From contig JALSMC010000264.1 in assembly GCA_026987995.1 (NCBI GenBank), positions 1 through 8,270 on the forward strand: a stretch of DNA of 8,270 nucleotides, written 5' to 3'. Positions 6,996-8,270 of the stretch are shown here, one piece after another. The position numbers were made by a program, and so were the translations under genes. Positions within the stretch are counted from its first letter, which is position 1; the number at the start of each line of letters is the position of its first letter. The notes beneath the pieces are model-generated. The model saw only the letters and a list, made by a program, of their open reading frames with translations. It did not search any database and was not told the DNA's origin. This DNA comes from Sulfurimonas sp. GTDB lineage: Bacteria; Campylobacterota; Campylobacteria; Campylobacterales; Sulfurimonadaceae.

Positions 6996-7021
6996 ATGAG
7001 CACATTTTATAATGTGCTCAT
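6996..7021 (-). other. 11-bp hairpin before the HicA-like ribosome site
   Basis: A perfect inverted repeat (ATGAGCACATT, 4-base loop, AATGTGCTCAT) lies between the small Gly/Pro-rich peptide gene and the HicA-like frame. In the minus-strand transcript it ends 2 nt before the AAAGGAG site. Neither side is followed by a U run, so a rho-independent terminator is unlikely. It may shield the ribosome site, mark an mRNA processing point, or bind a protein. Confidence 0.6.
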
Positions 7022-7032
7022 ATTACATCTAA

Positions 7033-7125
7033 TTACTGAGAGGGACAATTCCCACGTCCACCACCAGATGGATTACCTGTAGTACTCGGTCCATTTGGAG
7101 GAGTACAGCCACTTGATTTAGACAT
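7033..7125 (-). CDS. Small Gly/Pro/Ser-rich peptide, 30 aa, unknown
   Basis: A 30-residue ORF with a strong AAAGGAG site 8 nt before its ATG. The site lies inside the last codons of the upstream gene. Its ATG overlaps the upstream TAA by one base (TAATG), so translation is almost certainly coupled. Visible segments are MSKSSGCTPPNGP, then TTGNPSGGGRGN, with C7 and C27 the only cysteines. It is very hydrophilic and disordered-looking, without signal peptide or membrane segment. I do not recognise a family. The composition (Gly, Pro, Ser, Thr, Asn) differs sharply from the Lys/Ile/Phe-rich proteins around it. It could be a RiPP-like precursor, a toxin or antitoxin, or a binding peptide for a neighbour; none is shown. 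Confidence 0.6.
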   Translation of the reverse strand: MSKSSGCTPPNGPSTTGNPSGGGRGNCPSQ

Positions 7126-7562
7126 TATTTTTTCTCCTTTTGATTTGTATTCAGTTGCTTACCCCGATTACCTTGATTTTTGTCATAAGTTTTATTTGTA
7201 CCCTTTGTACCTTTGTTCTTATTTTTTATATCTGCATTGTTCTCTGGCATATTATTTTCCTTGTATATAAAAGCATTTATTGCTTTTGTAATTCTTTTAA
7301 ATTCTTTATCTTTTTTACTTTTAAAAAAAAGAGTAAAGTGATTTAAAACACCTTCTTCAACAAATCTATCAAACTCAATTTTATATTTGAGTTCTGCTTC
7401 TGTTATATTTAAATTAATGTTTCTCGAACATTTCTTAAATGTGATTTGACATATAGTTAATAAATTAAGAAATAACTCATCATTTAGTTGCTCTATATCA
7501 TACTCAGTGATAACACCACAGTCATAAGATATAAAACTATTTCTTCTAACTAAAAGAAACAT
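7125..7562 (-). CDS. Hypothetical protein with Lys/Asn/Gly-rich tail, 145 aa
   Basis: No family recognised. Counting from the ATG at 7562, residues 1 to about 103 look like a folded, mixed alpha/beta domain (it starts MFLLVRRNSF and includes NINLNITEAELKYKIEFD and LNHFTLFFKSKKDKEF). Residues from about 104 on are a disordered, basic tail rich in Lys, Asn, Gly, Thr and Gln (for example KNKGTKGTNKT and NQGNRGKQ). A GTG lies one codon upstream, but the ATG is preferred. There is little ribosome site; the start is 9 nt after the stop of the 30-residue acidic peptide gene, so coupled translation is likely. An internal ATG at 7250, preceded by AAGGAAA, could separately yield a 41-residue tail peptide. 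The downstream small peptide overlaps its stop. Confidence 0.65.
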   Translation of the reverse strand: MFLLVRRNSFISYDCGVITEYDIEQLNDELFLNLLTICQITFKKCSRNINLNITEAELKYKIEFDRFVEEGVLNHFTLFFKSKKDKEFKRITKAINAFIYKENNMPENNADIKNKNKGTKGTNKTYDKNQGNRGKQLNTNQKEKK

Positions 7563-7571
7563 CACTAAACT

Positions 7572-7664
7572 TTAGTCCCATCTCTCTTCTACCCAGTCTG
7601 CATCACCTAAATCTCTGTCATCAATCCAACCAGGGTACCCACTACAATTTACTTCATTCTTCAT
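7572..7664 (-). CDS. Small acidic Trp-rich peptide, 30 aa, unknown
   Basis: A 30-residue ORF with a clear AAAGGA site 6 nt before the ATG. It starts MKNEVNCSGYPGW and continues into an acidic stretch DDRDLGDADWVEERW. There are three Trp residues, one Cys (C7) and a strong net negative charge; no signal peptide or membrane segment. It is first in the minus-strand string, 9 nt before the 145-residue gene with its basic tail. An acidic peptide beside a basic-tailed protein could mean binding or neutralisation, which is speculation. Its length equals that of the third small gene, and both have Cys at position 7. No family recognised. It could be overcalled, but the ribosome site and tight spacing support it. 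Confidence 0.58.
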   Translation of the reverse strand: MKNEVNCSGYPGWIDDRDLGDADWVEERWD

Positions 7665-7677
7665 TTTCTATCCTTTG

Positions 7678-7697
7678 TGTTATAATTGATATCAATT
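7678..7697 (+). promoter_or_regulatory. Extended -10 with overlapping 14-bp palindrome between divergent small genes
   Basis: TGTTATAAT (7678-7686) is a perfect extended -10 for the plus-strand ORF. A perfect 14-bp palindrome, AATTGATATCAATT (7684-7697), overlaps its end and the predicted start site, and lies 20 nt before the ATG of the divergent acidic-peptide gene. A dimeric repressor bound there could control both directions. I could not identify a convincing -10 for the minus-strand operon. Confidence 0.5.
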
Positions 7698-7751
7698 TAT
7701 TGTGTATTACATATGCATGAGAAAATTATAAGATACTTAATAGGGAAGGTT

Positions 7752-7979
7752 ATGGGGAATAAAAGCCTAAATTTAGAAAAATATTTAGATTTATGGATAG
7801 AGTTTGAGTCATTGTTAGTAAAAAAAGAAATGAAGTTACCTACATTTGCTAAGAATTGGGATAAAATAGATTTTGACAGATATCAGAATAAAGAAAACCC
7901 TGAAGAAGTTTTTTTAGACAAACTCAAAAAAATAAAGATACCATTACACAAGTACGTAGTGATTCTATATTACAGATAG
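7752..7979 (+). CDS. Hypothetical small protein, possibly frameshifted and cut by the IS element
   Basis: A 75-residue product from the ATG at 7752, preceded by AGGGAAGG. An in-frame ATG at 7713 would give 88 residues, but with a poorer site. It is charged and mostly helical (NLEKYLDLWIEFESLLVKK, later NPEEVFLDKLKKIKIP). No family recognised. After KIKIP the frame ends in HKYVVILYYR, which looks unlike the rest. The next frame, from 7943, reads ITQVRSDSILQIESYVKFLK and continues the helical pattern up to the IS end at 8002. So the original gene was probably longer, with one base lost near 7943 and the remainder displaced by the insertion. It is divergent from the small-peptide string. Confidence 0.5.
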   Translation: MGNKSLNLEKYLDLWIEFESLLVKKEMKLPTFAKNWDKIDFDRYQNKENPEEVFLDKLKKIKIPLHKYVVILYYR

Positions 7980-8001
7980 AATCATATGTAAAATTTTTAA
8001 A

Positions 8002-8270
8002 GGTAGTGTTCAATAATCTGTGTCAGCATCGAGTAATTCCTAAAATTGTATCATAAATCTAAAGCTTTATCCAAACGCCCCTCAAAGTGAATAGCAAGTT
8101 GAGAGATAGTTAAGCTCCAGTTCCTTACAGGCATAGTCCACTTTTTTGAGGCATTTTGAATGCCCATAAAGAGTAGTTTTAGTAAGCTGTTATCGTTGGG
8201 GAAGCCACCTTTATTTTTAGTGAGTGATCTGAACTGACGATGAACAGATTCAATGATATTAGTGGTATAA
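8002..8270 (-). mobile_element. IS256-family insertion sequence, one end (continues beyond window)
   Basis: The element enters from the right edge, and its transposase is read toward the left. The terminal sequence starts near 8002 with GGTAGTGTTCAATAATCTG, 49 nt past the transposase stop, which fits the subterminal layout of IS256-family ends. The adjacent TTTTTAAA (7994-8001) would be one copy of the target duplication if 8 bp were duplicated, but the other end is outside the window, so this cannot be confirmed. Confidence 0.85.
8051..8270 (-). CDS. IS256-family (Mutator-type) transposase, C-terminal 72 residues
   Basis: Only the C-terminal part is present; the 5' portion lies beyond the right edge and the first complete codon starts at 8269. 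The visible residues carry the conserved end of IS256 transposases: [20 protein letters not shown] followed by PND, then [21 protein letters not shown] and LAIHFEGR. The conserved E after N-x-I in this segment is the third acidic residue of the DDE catalytic triad. The segment is intact and in frame to its TGA, so the copy may be complete and active, but the remaining catalytic residues are not visible. Confidence 0.95.
   Translation of the reverse strand, partial: YTTNIIESVHRQFRSLTKNKGGFPNDNSLLKLLFMGIQNASKKWTMPVRNWSLTISQLAIHFEGRLDKALDL

Noticed and set aside
6996..7021. Hairpin as rho-independent terminator
   Set aside because: No U run follows on either strand, and a ribosome site follows directly on the minus strand.
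7140..7346. Plus-strand hydrophobic ORF that looks like a small membrane protein
   Set aside because: It is the antisense of the Lys/Asn-rich tail of the 145-residue protein. Antisense of Lys codons yields Phe and Leu, which mimics a membrane segment; no ribosome site.
7679..7684. TATAAC on the minus strand as -10 of the peptide string
   Set aside because: Transcription would start inside the ribosome site at about 7672, leaving no usable leader.
1..8270. CRISPR array, tRNA or rRNA genes
   Set aside because: No regularly spaced repeats and no tRNA- or rRNA-like segments were seen on either strand.

Overview
The window looks like a chromosomal segment of a Campylobacterota (epsilonproteobacterial) chemolithotroph, Sulfurimonas-like. 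The evidence is low GC, promoters built on TATAAT or extended TGnTATAAT boxes with poor -35 regions, AAAGGA-type ribosome sites, and proteins (PIN/antitoxin pair, YraN, cytoplasmic REC-PAS-kinase, Thermus-type isocitrate dehydrogenase) that read like those of this group. The genus is inferred from general resemblance, not from a search.

Left part (1-5897), ordinary chromosome. A Thermus-type isocitrate dehydrogenase (minus strand, cut by the left edge) is divergent from an AraC-family regulator with a GyrI-like ligand domain. A 12-bp direct repeat with 22-bp spacing sits on the regulator's own promoter and may be its binding site. The regulator's stop codon directly abuts the stop of a convergent REC-PAS-histidine kinase. 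Upstream of the kinase on the minus strand lie a DUF523/TudS-like Fe-S protein and an aldehyde dehydrogenase (lactaldehyde/succinate-semialdehyde type). These three genes could be one transcript from an extended -10 promoter before the dehydrogenase, with a possible second promoter before the kinase. Further upstream is yraN.

Middle (5898-6580). A Phd-like antitoxin and a PIN-domain toxin are followed 3 nt later by yraN. They are driven by a perfect TTGACA-17 nt-TATAAT promoter. Its -10 and start site are covered by a 34-bp inverted repeat (12-bp arms), a strong candidate for an autoregulatory operator. The -35 box overlaps the stop codon of what may be the last 31 codons of an eroded ROK-type kinase gene.

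Right part (6581-8270), accessory and AT-rich. A minus-strand string of tiny genes has no family I can name: a 30-residue acidic, Trp-rich peptide; a 145-residue protein with a Lys/Asn/Gly/Thr-rich tail; a 30-residue Gly/Pro/Ser-rich peptide whose start overlaps the preceding stop; an 11-bp hairpin; and a HicA-like mRNA-interferase reading frame broken by one extra base in an A5 run. Divergent from it is a small plus-strand ORF of unknown function. It seems to continue in another frame and to be cut by an IS256-family element that starts near 8002 and runs off the right edge. The best candidate for something undescribed is this peptide/HicA-like cassette. Its function is unknown.
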